From Polyodon spathula (taxonomy: Eukaryota > Chordata > Actinopteri > Acipenseriformes > Polyodontidae): DNA of 64,000 bases. The stretch lies in contig NC_054539.1 of the NCBI RefSeq assembly GCF_017654505.1, forward strand, positions 72,024,413 through 72,088,412. Reading direction: 5' to 3'. Both the position numbers and the translations under genes were made by a program. The notes beneath the pieces are model-generated. The model was not told where the DNA came from and made no database searches. It saw only the letters and a list, made by a program, of their open reading frames with translations. Shown here one piece after another: positions 46,803 to 56,931 of this stretch; the first letter of the stretch is position 1; each line of letters begins with the position of its first letter.

Positions 46803-49646
46803 TTAGTAGCTTATTGATCCCAAAATCTCATCAAGCAGCTTCTTGAAGGATCCCAGGGTGTCAGCTTCAACAACATTACTGGGGAGTTGATTCCAGACCC
46901 TCACAATTCTCTGTGTAAAAAAGTGTCTCCTATTTTCTGTTCTGAATGCCCCTTTTTCTAAACTCCATTTGTGACCCCTGGTCCTTGTTTCTTTTTTCAG
47001 GCTGAAAAAGTCCCTTGGGTCGACACTGTCAATACCTTTTAGAATTTTGAATGCTTGAATTAGGTCGCCACGTAGTCTTCTTTGTTCAAGACTGAACAGA
47101 TTCAATTCTTTTAGCCTGTCTGCATATGACATGCCTTTTAAGCCCGGAATAATTCTGGTCGCTCTTCTTTGCACTCTTTCTAGAGCAGCAATATCTTTTT
47201 TATAGCGAGGTGACCAGAACTGCACACAATATTCAAGATGAGGTCTTACAAGTGCATTGTACAGTTTTAACATTACTTCCCTTGATTTAAATTCAACACT
47301 TTTCACAATGTATCCGAGCATCTTGTTAGCCTTTTTTATAGCTTCCCCACATTGCCTAGATGAAGACATTTCTGAGTCAACAAAAACTCCTAGGTCTTTT
47401 TCATAGATTCCTTCTCCAATTTCAATATCTCCCATATGATATTTATAATGTACATTTTTATTTCCTGCGTGCAGTACCTTACACTTTTCTCTATTAAATG
47501 TCATTTGCCATGTGTCTGCCCAGTTCTGAATCTTGTCTAGATCATTTTGAATGACCTTTGCTGCTGCAACAGTGTTTGCCACTCCTCCTACTTTTGTGTC
47601 GTCTGCAAATTTAACAAGTTTGCTTACTATACCAGAATCTAAATCATTAATGTAGATTAGGAATAGCAGAGGACCTAATACTGATCCCTGTGGTACACCG
47701 CTGGTTACCACACTCCATTCTGAGGTTTTTCCTCTAATCAGTACTTTCTGTTTTCTACATGTTAACCACTCCCTAATCCATGTACATGTGTTTCCTTGAA
47801 TCCCAACTGCGTTCAGTTTGAGAATTAATCTTTTGTGCGGGACTTTGTCAAAAGCTTTCTGGAAATCTAAATAAACCATGTCATATGCTTTGCAATTATC
47901 CATTATCGATGTTGCATCCTCAAAAAAATCAAGCAAGTTAGTTAGACACGATCTCCCTTTCCTAAAACCATGTTGACTGTCTCCCAGGACCCTGTTACCA
48001 TATAGGTAATTTTCCATTTTGGATCTTATTATAGTTTCCATAAGTTTGCATATAATAGAAGTCAGGCTTACTGGTCTGTAGTTACCTGGTTCAGTTTTGT
48101 TTCCCTTTTTGTGGATCGGTATTACGTTTGCAATTTTCCAGTCTGTCGGTACCACCCCTGTGTCAAGAGACTGCTGCATGATCTTGGTTAGCGGTTTGTA
48201 AATTACTTCTTTCATTTCTTTGAGTACTACTGGGAGGATCTCATCCGGCCCAGGGGATTTGTTTATTTTAAGAGCTCCTAGTCCCTTTAACACTTCTGCC
48301 TCAGTTATGCTAAAGTTATTTAAAACTGGATAGGAACTGGATGACATGTGGGGCATGTTGTCAGTATCTTCCTTTGTAAAAACTTGTGAAAAGTAATCAT
48401 TTAACATATTTGCTATTTTTTTTTCTTCCTCTACGATTTTGCCATTTGTATCTCTTAAACATTTAATCTCCTCTTTGAATGTTCTCTTGCTGTTGTAATA
48501 TTGGAAAAACATTTTGGAATTGGTTTTAGCTCCCTTAGCAATGTTCATTTCTATTTCTCTCTTGGCCTTTCTAACTTCCTTTTTGACTTGCGTTTGCAGT
48601 TCTGTGTACTCTTTCTGCGTACTTTCTTTTTGGTCCTTTTTTAATGCTCTGTAAAGTGCCTTTTTTCGCTGAATATTTTTTTTAATTGATCTATTAAACC
48701 ATTTTGGCAATTTAGTTTTACATTTAGATTTGTCTACTTTAGGGATGTAATTGTTTTGCGCCTCTAGTACTACATTTTTGAAGAACAACCATCCTTCTTC
48801 TGTGGGTGTTTTCTCTATTTTACTCCAATCTACTTCTGTTAGTCTCTGTTTCATGCCTTCATAGTTTGCTTTTCTAAAATTGTAAACCTTAGCTTTAGTC
48901 TTTACTTTTGGGGATTTAAAAAACACTTCAAATGAGACCATGTTATGGTCTGAGTTTGCCAGTGGTTCTCTGACCTCTGTTTTAGTTATTCTATCTTCGT
49001 TATTTGAAAAGACTAAATCAAGGCATGCCTCCCCTCTAGTGGGTGCCTTCACAAATTGTGTTAGGAAGCAGTCATTTGTCATTTCCACCATTTCTATTTC
49101 ATCCTTCGCGCTACCCACCGGGTTTTCCCATTTTATTTGGGGGAAGTTGAAATCCCCCATTAGTATGGCTTCTCCTTTGCTACACACATTTCTAATGTCA
49201 TTGTATAACAGATTATTGTGCTCACCATCTGAATCTGGCGGTCTATAGCATGCTCCTATTATTATGCCTTTTGAATTTTTGTCTGTTATTCTGACCCATA
49301 TTGATTCGGTTTTATTTTCTTTGTCCAGGTTTAACACCTGGGCTTCAAGACTGTTTCTTATGTATAGCGCTACCCCTCCTCCTCTTCTGTCCTGCCTGTC
49401 TTTCCTATACAGTGTATACCCACAAATATTATATTCGTCCCCATCACTCTCAGATAACCACGTTTCTGTAACACCTATCACATCATAGTTACCTGTTAGT
49501 GCAGTAGCTTCAAGTTCTAGAATTTTGTTTCTGATACTTCTAGCATTTAGATAAATACATTTAATGGTTGTCTTACCTGAGTTGTTGTTCTTGTTTTGAT
49601 GCGGTCTCCCTTCTGTTTTTTTGTTGATTTCTCCCCCCTTCCTTTC
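46803..49646 (-). CDS. CR1 ORF2: apurinic endonuclease plus reverse transcriptase
   Basis: It nicks target DNA and copies the element RNA at the nick. From position 49481 the frame gives 892 residues; counts below use that point. The same frame is open upstream for 55 more codons ('KCIYLNARSIRNKILELE' in part), which include the first endonuclease block, and it continues into the end of ORF1. No ATG occurs there, so initiation may be by reinitiation or frameshift after ORF1. Endonuclease: 'GVTETWLSE', 'GGGVALYIR', 'GDFNFPQIKW' (about 108) and 'ANSDHNMVSFE'. RT: 'NKSPGPDEI', 'NYRPVSLTS', 'QHGFRKGRSCL', 'VYLDFQKAFDKVPHKRL', 'GVPQGSVLGPLLF' and catalytic 'KFADD' (about 624). The C-terminus ends 'LGSFKKLLDEILGSISY'. 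No stops or frameshifts; about 947 residues counted from ORF1's stop, normal for CR1. The protein looks functional. Confidence 0.95.
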   Translation of the reverse strand, partial: ERKGGEINKKTEGRPHQNKNNNSGKTTIKCIYLNARSIRNKILELEATALTGNYDVIGVTETWLSESDGDEYNICGYTLYRKDRQDRRGGGVALYIRNSLEAQVLNLDKENKTESIWVRITDKNSKGIIIGACYRPPDSDGEHNNLLYNDIRNVCSKGEAILMGDFNFPQIKWENPVGSAKDEIEMVEMTNDCFLTQFVKAPTRGEACLDLVFSNNEDRITKTEVREPLANSDHNMVSFEVFFKSPKVKTKAKVYNFRKANYEGMKQRLTEVDWSKIEKTPTEEGWLFFKNVVLEAQNNYIPKVDKSKCKTKLPKWFNRSIKKNIQRKKALYRALKKDQKESTQKEYTELQTQVKKEVRKAKREIEMNIAKGAKTNSKMFFQYYNSKRTFKEEIKCLRDTNGKIVEEEKKIANMLNDYFSQVFTKEDTDNMPHMSSSSYPVLNNFSITEAEVLKGLGALKINKSPGPDEILPVVLKEMKEVIYKPLTKIMQQSLDTGVVPTDWKIANVIPIHKKGNKTEPGNYRPVSLTSIICKLMETIIRSKMENYLYGNRVLGDSQHGFRKGRSCLTNLLDFFEDATSIMDNCKAYDMVYLDFQKAFDKVPHKRLILKLNAVGIQGNTCTWIREWLTCRKQKVLIRGKTSEWSVVTSGVPQGSVLGPLLFLIYINDLDSGIVSKLVKFADDTKVGGVANTVAAAKVIQNDLDKIQNWADTWQMTFNREKCKVLHAGNKNVHYKYHMGDIEIGEGIYEKDLGVFVDSEMSSSRQCGEAIKKANKMLGYIVKSVEFKSREVMLKLYNALVRPHLEYCVQFWSPRYKKDIAALERVQRRATRIIPGLKGMSYADRLKELNLFSLEQRRLRGDLIQAFKILKGIDSVDPRDFFSLKKETRTRGHKWSLEKGAFRTENRRHFFTQRIVRVWNQLPSNVVEADTLGSFKKLLDEILGSISY

Positions 49647-50593
49647 TAGTTTAAATGCTTCCGAACCTGCTCGAGGATCTTTTCTCCAAGTAGACTGGTT
49701 CCCTTGTTATTTAAGTGCAGTCCATCCCGTCTATACAGATAGTCCTCGTTGTAGAATGTGGTCCAATGATCAAGATAGGTGAAGCCTTCCCGTGTGCACC
49801 ACGTCTTCAGCCATGCGTTTTGATTAATTATTTCCAGCTGTCCATATGGTCCTTTGCAAGGTGCGGGTAGTATACCAGAAAATACCACAGTTTTGGTTTT
49901 CTCTTTTAATTTCCTTCCTAGCTCTCTGAATTTGTTTTGCAGGGATTTTGGTCTGTCTCTTCCAATGTTGTTTGTACCGATGTGGACGACTACTACCGGG
50001 TCGTCTCCTGTTCGTTCTAGGAGCCTGTCCACGTTCTCAGTGATGTGCTTGACCGAGGCTCCCGGAAGGCAGCACACTGTTGTAGTAAGGGGGTCCAAAC
50101 TGCGAACTGAACTTGCTGTGTTTCTCAATATGGAGTCCCCAACAATCATGACCTCCCTTCTTTTTGCTGTCTGGTCACCACTGTCAATAGGGTCCTGGAT
50201 GTTGTTCCTTTCATTCTCTTGTTGTTGGTTCTGCTCATCAAAATTCTGAAGTGACTCAAATCTGTTGGTTGTTTTGATTTCTGCTGGTTGTGTTTGACGA
50301 AGTTTCTTTTTTTCCCTGCTTCTGCCTACCTGAACCCAGCTGTTCTGACCTTCTATCTCCCTGGTGGCTTTCAGTCTGTTAGGGGTGATGCAGACTTCCA
50401 TGAATTGTGGGTGTGCCAGTTCCTCAAGATCCTGTTGCTGTCTCACTTCTTCCAGCTCCATTTCTAGCATACTTACTAGTTTATGCAAATCCTGGATCGC
50501 GCGGCACTTTACGCACACTTGGTTTAGCTCCGCTGGGTTTTCTCGGATTTCCCACATCAAGCAGGTGTCACAGATTACAGGCTTGAAGACCAT
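49646..50593 (-). CDS. CR1 ORF1: zinc-finger-like, coiled-coil and SGNH esterase protein
   Basis: A 315-residue protein starting at ATG 50593-50591. Residues C8, C11, C27 and C30 form a CX2C-X15-CX2C zinc-binding pattern. Residues 31-60 are a charged amphipathic coil (EMELEEVRQQQDLEEL), and 75-145 is a polar linker. From 146 there is an SGNH/GDSL-type esterase: 'VMIVGDSILRN' with nucleophile Ser153, 'LPGASV' (Gly177), 'HIGTNNIG' (Asn207) and 'RRDGLHLN' (Asp290, His293). All four SGNH blocks and the catalytic triad are present. CR1 ORF1 proteins are known to combine such domains and probably bind element RNA or membranes; the ester substrate is unknown. The stop TAG at 49648-49646 overlaps the open ORF2 frame. 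Confidence 0.94.
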   Translation of the reverse strand: MVFKPVICDTCLMWEIRENPAELNQVCVKCRAIQDLHKLVSMLEMELEEVRQQQDLEELAHPQFMEVCITPNRLKATREIEGQNSWVQVGRSREKKKLRQTQPAEIKTTNRFESLQNFDEQNQQQENERNNIQDPIDSGDQTAKRREVMIVGDSILRNTASSVRSLDPLTTTVCCLPGASVKHITENVDRLLERTGDDPVVVVHIGTNNIGRDRPKSLQNKFRELGRKLKEKTKTVVFSGILPAPCKGPYGQLEIINQNAWLKTWCTREGFTYLDHWTTFYNEDYLYRRDGLHLNNKGTSLLGEKILEQVRKHLN

Positions 50594-51025
50594 GTTGAGG
50601 TTTTTTTTTTAAGTTTAGTTTCTTCTGCAGCTGTCAACCTGCTTTCAAACTGCTTCGAAACTGCTCTGTACTTTTCCACGCCTGTACTTCTTCCACTCGC
50701 TGTCGCTGGGAAGACTGCCTCGTTTAACTGCGTTGTTCTGCTGTGCTGTCGGCTCCTCCCCTCGCCCGTGTCTCAAAACGGCGCTGAATTTGAATCAGCT
50801 GCTCCGAGTTTCAGCTTGTTTGTTATCAGAAAAACACACGCGGCTGTTTGACTTTGAGCTGCTGCTGTGTTTCCCCAATGTCCTCTGTTTTCTGATTAAA
50901 GCAATTCAAGATGCAATTTCTCCTTTCTGCTTCGAAACTGCTCTGTACTTTTCCACGCCTGTACTTCTCCCACTCGGTGTCGCTTCCACTCGCTGTCGCT
51001 GTCGCTTGAGACCTGTGCTTTATGT
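50594..51025 (-). promoter_or_regulatory. CR1 5' untranslated region with a duplicated GC-rich block
   Basis: GC-rich sequence lies upstream of ORF1. About 58 bases beginning TGCTTCGAAACTGCTCTGTA (plus-strand reading) occur at 50651-50708 and again at 50928-50985, 277 bp apart, with three or so differences. LINE 5' regions often hold internal promoters made of repeated monomers, so this may be the promoter. That function is inferred only from position and repetition. Confidence 0.5.
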
Positions 51026-51036
51026 CTTTTTAATGC

Positions 51037-51099
51037 TGTCGGACAGGGTCCGACATGAAACTGGAAAGGGAAAATTGTAATGTTGGACCTGGTCCGACA
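51037..51099. repeat. Two 19-bp inverted repeats around GTCGGAC
   Basis: 51037-51055 is TGTCGGAC-AGG-GTCCGACA, a perfect 8-bp inverted repeat with 3-base spacer. 51081-51099 is TGTTGGAC-CTG-GTCCGACA, the same structure with one mismatch, 44 bases further on. They lie between the CR1 5' end and a 43/46-bp satellite. Possible protein-binding dyads or decayed element ends. Confidence 0.8.
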
Positions 51100-51157
51100 T
51101 AAGACTGCAAAGTGTTCATCATTTGATTTGCCCAAAGCAACACTAACTGCTGCATAC

Positions 51158-51516
51158 AATTGAAACCTCACAAGGCTCTATGCACTGTGTGTACTTTGCA
51201 TGGAACTGAAACACCACAAGGCTATATGCACTGTGTTTACTTTGCATGGAACTGAAACACCACAAGGCTATATGCACTGTGTGTACTTTGCATGGAACTG
51301 AAACACCACAAGGCTATATGCACTGTGTGTACTTTGCATGGAGTTGAAACCTGACAAGGCTCTATGGATTGTTATTTTGCATAGAATTGAGACCCCACAA
51401 GGCTCTATGCACTGTTACTTTGCATAGAATCGAAACCCCACAAAGCTCTATGCACTGTTACTTTGCAAAGAATTGAAACCCCACAAGACTATATGCACTC
51501 TGTGTACTTTGCAAAT
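51158..51516. repeat. Tandem satellite, eight copies of a 43/46-bp unit
   Basis: Units start at 51158, 51204, 51250, 51296, 51342, 51385, 51428 and 51471. Each contains TGAAACC/ACC, CACAAGGCTCTATGCACTG and ACTTTGCATGG/AG. Copies 1-4 and 8 are 46 bp; copies 5-7 are 43 bp, lacking three bases after GCACTGT. Copies 2-4 are almost identical, so the array expanded recently in the middle. Confidence 0.95.
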
Positions 51517-53727
51517 AAATGAAGCATGAAGGGCAACACCTGAAAGGAATTATAAATAATTAAAATGAACCAAGCAGTGCATTCCTGACTTCTGAAACAT
51601 TTTGTGATTTAAGAAAAAAAAAATACCATGGTTAGCAACTGTTTCAGCTTAGAAAATAGATACAGTATTTCTGAAATGAACATGAACCAAGAAAAAATGA
51701 GATTTGTGGATAGAACCTGCTTGTATATAGGGAATACAGTTCATTCAATACCTTTTTGAGGGATAATCTTGTGTATCCTTTATGCCTTCCCACATGTGCT
51801 GCTTAACAAAATGTTTTTATTCCATTTGGGTCTTCACCCATGCATTATACCATTACCATAACATACATATTTTTGTTGTACTTTATAAAGATGCTAACTA
51901 GTGAAGAACATGCACCTGTGATTTTTTGTCTGACAAGCAAGAATTACACAGTTTGCAAATGATTAAATCAAATAATAAAAAAATTTAGAAGTACTTTGTT
52001 GTTGCAAAAAAAACCTCTACCGTATATACATAACATATACAATAACACAATTAAAAAATGCTTTCCTGTTCCATGAATTGAATGACAAAAGTGAACTGTA
52101 ATGTTATATTGTAGGATGCAACATTACGAGTAAAAAAATTATTAGTCACACAAGTAGCAAAATGCCAAAAGCAAACTTGTGGTCTTAACAACAATGTCAT
52201 TGGTCCTGTTAATCAGATCAGCTGGCCTGCTAAACATGGCTAGGCAAAGGTCAGGAGCTACCGACACCCAACAAAAGGGCACAAAACCTGCACGCAAATA
52301 AGAACTTGAAGAATATGTGGAAGCTACTGCAAATGAATGTCATTACTGTAGTTAAATAACCAAGACATGATTCTGTCCCTCCTCCTTGCTTATAAGATCT
52401 AGCACCTTGCTTACAAGTTAACCCCTGTCACTACTCTATATAAAATACCAGCTCCCAGCTATCTTCCCAACGGCATTATCACAACATATTGCATTTGCAT
52501 TCAAATAAAACATTATGCCTCAATAGCTTAATGTACGGTTGGTGATTAAACCTCACTTCATAAGACAAAATATTGTCAAAATGTCAAAATATTTATTGAA
52601 GAAAACTGTAATGACAGAATTCACTTTTCATATCTTCCGCTTTGCACAAGGTGAGGAATGTGGTAACATTCTGCCTATATTTAGAGACCAGGATTCATGT
52701 GAAGTAGTCTTGGCAGTTTTCTTTTTTCATAATCGGATATTAAGTATTGTAAACTGTTAGATTGCAGCATCTGGCTCAGGCACATGCTGATTATTATTAT
52801 TATTAGTTGGTCCCAACTATTTATTTAATTTTACATTGTTACGTGTTTATTTAAGTTTTGCAGACTACTAAACTTTTAAGGCAAGCAACTTATTCCAAAA
52901 ATCTGATAGCCAGATTGCTTACATCCCCATTTGTCTGGTTGCTTGATGACTGCGTTCGGTCTCACTTCCTAAATTACAGACGTTGACCCATTCATTTAAA
53001 GTATCTTTATTGCTTTACAAGTTGAATCTTTAGTCCCAGTAATAACATTTCTTCTCAAGAGTAATGTGAATTAGATGGTACAGTGTCACCTAAATGCAAA
53101 GTCTTTTTATTTGTTTACATACTGATCAGTCTCACTGACAATGAACCATTTATGACAGTTTGATTACTAAATGCAAATTTTCTTTTTTAAGGAATCTTTC
53201 TGTTGCTGGTAAGGAAATCATGCTCACTGAAGTAAGTAATACACAGTGTTAAGTCACAATGTCCCGTAGAGTGACTAGAGGCTAACTGTGGTCTCTTTTA
53301 TGAACCTTGACGGTTGAGTAGAGATGTAATGCAAGTTGATGACATGGATGATAGCTTTTAGATTTTATGGACCCATACTTAATGGATACAAAGAGGGGGC
53401 TAGAAGCAGAGCAGAGATAACGATTGAGGAGCTCCGCTGTAACAACAAAACAGAGAAAGACATGGGAATGTAACATTTATGGGATATAATCAGTCAGTAA
53501 ATTAATGCTGAAAGACCCTGATATAAGATATTGAAGTGTCTTGAGTGTTTATCTCAACATAAAGTCTTTAAAAAGTCTTAGAGTACTTTTTACATCACAA
53601 GCATTTTCATCCATATCTTTATATACTAAGTCATAAGGTATTCAGTAAAACAAATATGTTTTTTTGGTTTGCTTAATATAATTTCTCACCATCAATTAAG
53701 CACAAATAAAATATCACCTACACTATA
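51517..53727. other. Unassigned intergenic sequence
   Basis: No coding or repeat signature except a short (ATT)n at about 52789-52806. Confidence 0.5.
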
Positions 53728-53908
53728 AGTGTAACAGGGCTGGACACAAACCAGCAACCACGCACACTGCAAGTGAGGATTCAAACTACTACCAAAAGTG
53801 CCCAGCTCATCTCCGTTTGTGGTTTTCAAACTTTTTACCTCATCTCATCTCACCAACAGGACAGACTGTGTAAGCAGCAGTGCATCGCACATCACTGCCC
53901 ATTACACT
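53728..53908. repeat. Short element with inverted ends AGTGTAAYRGGGC
   Basis: Begins AGTGTAACAGGGC and ends GCCCATTACACT, so its ends are imperfect inverted repeats of 12-13 bases; total 181 bp. It contains GAGGATTCAAACT, which is close to an antisense B box, so it may be a SINE-like unit rather than a MITE. No target duplication is visible. Confidence 0.4.
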
Positions 53909-55322
53909 AGCCTTTAAAAAACAAAAAACAAAGTATATACTGTACATGTGTTCCTTAAAGAGTACAGCAGCAAGACTTTCAGTTAAAATCAAACATGCTT
54001 TTCAAAGCGTACCGTCTTCTTCTTGAAGTTATTGCAACAACTCATAAAACCGGAGCTGACAGGCCACCTAGGTGACATCGCTAATAAGAGCAAAACCAGG
54101 TGGTTGAATTATCTCTGTGTTGTCAGGTCATTAAGTAAATCAGTTATATATAACCTTCATAACCCTGTATATGGTTGCCCCCAGTTCTTTTTTGTTGTTT
54201 ATGCAGGGAACATGTATTCCATGTACATGAACATGTAGGTGGACAATGCATTGCAGATTGTATTAACTATATTTTTTGCAAAATTGTAGTTTATAAAATG
54301 ACTGTACACAAGATTACATTTCTTGTTGATTCATGTCCAGCCAGAGGCAAGTATCTGCTACACCACATCAGTCTCCACCTAAAAAAATAATGTTTCCGAA
54401 CTGGGCTACAGGAAGCCGTAATGGGATTTTGATTTGGGGAGTTTATAGCAGGGAGATGTGAGGTAAAGCATAGCAGACGGTTTTAAATATTTAATATTTT
54501 CTGTCGCTTATTTATTATGCTGCCTGATGCAGTCCACAGAACCTCCAGCATCCTTTCAACAGCAGCTTGTATTTAAAACAGCAAAAAGAAGACAGGATTG
54601 AGGCTTTCTGGACCTCAGGGTCACTTTCACACAATCATGCAGCCTTCATGGAGCTCAGCAGCTCTGGAAGACCTTGTGCTACAGTTACAGTACTTCTTTT
54701 AAAATACTATTTAACCCTGTGCCATTCTTGATTAAATGGACATTATTGTCTGTAGTTATTTGAATATGTCTTTGACAGCTGTATTACTTTGCCAGCATAC
54801 ATTTTAATCACTGCTCCAATGTGTATTTGGTTGATACTGCAGGTGGGAATATGTTATAATATACTAGGCAATTTAACCCTGTTGGAAATTCCAGCACGTC
54901 TAGTTTGGTCTTGTTTTGAAAGAAATTGAAAAAAATACATACAGAACAATTCACCTTTGATCAGCCAAACACTACTACCTATAATACAACACTCCTGTTT
55001 GTGTGAAACAAGTACAAAAAAAGCCCTTGATTTTACTGAGTCGTGATCACAAAATTAAATGTGCACCTCATCGGGTCTACCACCTTTTCTAGGCAGTAAC
55101 ATGTTGCATTTTCTACTCTGATGCATTATGAGCATCAACAATTTACTCAAAGCCTCCACTAGTGTTTCTACTATTATAACAACCTTGACTTGCATAAAGA
55201 AGGAAACACATCGAGTGAAAGCTCACATAGAGTGAACTAAAGTGACGAAAGACCGTGACCCCTCTCACCTATGATGTGGGTCGATATAGACACTTACTTA
55301 AAAAAATGAATATATAATATAT

Positions 55323-55324
<2 letters not shown>
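53909..55324. other. Unassigned sequence
   Basis: No recognised features. Short open frames near 54023-54390 are unsupported. Confidence 0.5.

Positions 55325-55377
<53 letters not shown>
55325..55377. repeat. (TA)n microsatellite at the left edge of a Tc1 element
   Basis: About 53 bases of TA repeats ending a few bases before the transposon. Confidence 0.95.
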
Positions 55378-55381
<4 letters not shown>

Positions 55382-55383
55382 CA

Positions 55384-56868
55384 CTGAACAAAAATATAAA
55401 CACAGCATGCAACAATTTCAAAGATTTTACTGAGTTACAGTTCATATAAGGAATCAGTCAATGGAAATAAATTCATTAGGCCCTAATCTATGGATTTCAC
55501 ATGACTGGGAATACAGATATGCATCTGTTGGTCACAGATACCTTAAAAAAAAAGGTAGGGGCGTGGATCAGAAAAACAGTCAGTATCTGGTGTGACCACC
55601 ATTTGCCCCATCAGCGTGACACATCCCCTTCGCATAGAGTTGATCAGGCTGTTGATTGTGGCCTGTGGAATGTTGTCCCACTCCTCTTCAATGGCTGTGC
55701 GAAGTTGCTGGATATTGGCAGGAACTGGAACACGCTGTCGTACACGTCGATCCAGAGCATCCCAAACATGCTCAATGGATGACATGTCTGGTGAGTATGC
55801 AGGCCATGGAAGAACTGGGACATTTTCAGCTTCCAGGAATTGTGTACAGATCCTTGCGACATGGGGCCGTGCATTATCATGCTGAAACATGAGGTGATGG
55901 TGGCGGATGAATGGCACGACAATGGGCCTCAGGATCGCATCACGGGTTCTCTGTGCATTCAAATTGCCATAGACAAAATGCAAATGTGTTCATTGTCCAT
56001 AGCTTATGCCTGCCCATACCATAACCCCACCGCCACCATGGGGCACTCTGCTCACAATGTTGACATCAGCAAACCGCTCACCCATACGACACCATACATG
56101 TTGTCTGCCATCTGCCCGGTACAGTTGAAACTGGGATTCATCCGTAAAGAGCACACTTCTCCAGCGTGCCAGTGGCCATCGAAGGTTAGCATTTGCCCAC
56201 TGAAGTCGGTTACAATGCCGAACTGCAGTCAGGTCAAGGCCCTGGTGAGGACTATGAGCATGCAGATGAGCTTCCCTGAGACGGTTACTGACAGTTTGTG
56301 CAGAAATTCTTCGGTTGTGCAAACCCACAGTTTCATCAGCTGTCCAGGTGGCTGGTCTCAGATGATCCCGCAGGTGAAGAAGCCGGATGTGGAGGTCCTG
56401 GGCTGGTGTGGTTACACGTGGTCTGCGGTTGTAAGGCCGGTTGGACGTACTGCCAAATTCTCTAAAACAATGTTGAAGGTGGTTTATGGTAGAGAAATGA
56501 ACATTCAGTTCTCTGGCAACAGCTCTGGTGGATATTCCTGCAATCAGCATGCCAATTGCATGCTCCCTCAAAATTTGAGAAATCTGTGGCATTGTGTTGT
56601 GTGACAAAACTGCACATTTTAGAGTGGCCTTTTATTGTCCCCAGCACAAAGTGCACCTGTGTAATGATGATGCTGTTTAATCAGCTTCTTGATATGCCAC
56701 ATCTGTCAGGTGGGTGGATTATCTTGGCAAAGGAGAAATGCTCATTAACAGGGATGTAATCAAATTTGTACACAAAATTTGAGAGAAGCAAGCTTTTTGT
56801 GCGTATGGAAAATTTCTGGGATCTTCTATTTCAGCTCATGAAACATGGGACCAACACTTTAAATGTTG

Positions 56869-56872
<4 letters not shown>
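55384..56872 (-). mobile_element. Tc1-like DNA transposon, nearly full length
   Basis: The left end starts CTGAACAAAAATATAAAC at 55384, and the right end reads back as ATAAACTCAACATTTAAAG before dissolving into (TA)n at 56873. The inner inverted similarity (ATAAACNCARCAT) is seen, but the outermost ~13 bases on the right are gone, replaced by TA repeats. The body carries one transposase on the minus strand. Length of about 1.49 kb is normal for Tc1. Confidence 0.85.
55543..56607 (-). pseudogene. Tc1-type (DD34E) transposase with one internal stop
   Basis: Starting at 56607, 205 codons run to a TGA at 55992-55990, and the same frame then continues to 55543. DNA-binding part: 'MPQISQILREHAIGMLIAGISTRAVARELNV' in part, 'RRPRVTTPAQDLHIRLLHLRD'. 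Catalytic part: 'LFTDESQFQL' (first Asp), 'GGGGVMVWAGISYGQ', stop, 'FQHDNARPH' (second Asp) and 'YSPDMSSIEHVW' (Glu). There are exactly 34 residues between the second Asp and the Glu. All three catalytic residues survive. The stop is CAA-TGA-ACA; a CGA codon changed by a single C to T at CpG would explain it. The last ~20 residues ('LMGQMVVTPDTDCFSDP') look out of frame, suggesting a small indel there. A recently dead copy. Confidence 0.92.

Positions 56873-56930
<58 letters not shown>
56873..56930. repeat. (TA)n microsatellite at the right edge of the Tc1 element
   Basis: 58 bases of TA repeats replacing the outer right terminal repeat. Confidence 0.95.

Positions 56931-56931
<1 letters not shown>

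Larger units (their letters stand above)
46734..51025 (-). mobile_element. Full-length CR1 LINE retrotransposon
   Basis: Read on the minus strand the order is a GC-rich 5' region (about 51025-50594), ORF1 (50593-49646), ORF2 (to 46803) and a short 3' UTR ending in two TTATGTTC-type octamers at 46734-46750. Both reading frames are uninterrupted and all visible catalytic motifs are present. The 3' UTR and ORF2 end are nearly identical to the truncated copies at 25025-25828 and 62361-63080, so the family is young here. CR1 elements lack target-site duplications as a rule, and none was seen. The 5' boundary is estimated from where GC-rich sequence stops. Confidence 0.93.

Noticed and set aside
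48940..50612. Plus-strand open frames across the CR1 (48940-49248, 49264-49488, 49854-50249, 50364-50612)
   Set aside because: They are antisense shadows of CR1 ORF1 and ORF2, which show domain motifs on the minus strand.
51037..51099. GTCGGAC inverted repeats as terminal repeats of a DNA transposon
   Set aside because: Each is a self-contained dyad only 44 bases from the next, with no matching target duplication. Recorded as a repeat only.
51158..51516. Regular repeats resembling a CRISPR array
   Set aside because: Units are directly tandem with no unique spacers, there are no cas genes, and the context is clearly a vertebrate genome. It is a minisatellite.
55592..56604. Plus-strand frame of 254 codons and others overlapping the Tc1 transposase
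   Set aside because: Shadow frames. The minus strand carries the DD34E motifs.
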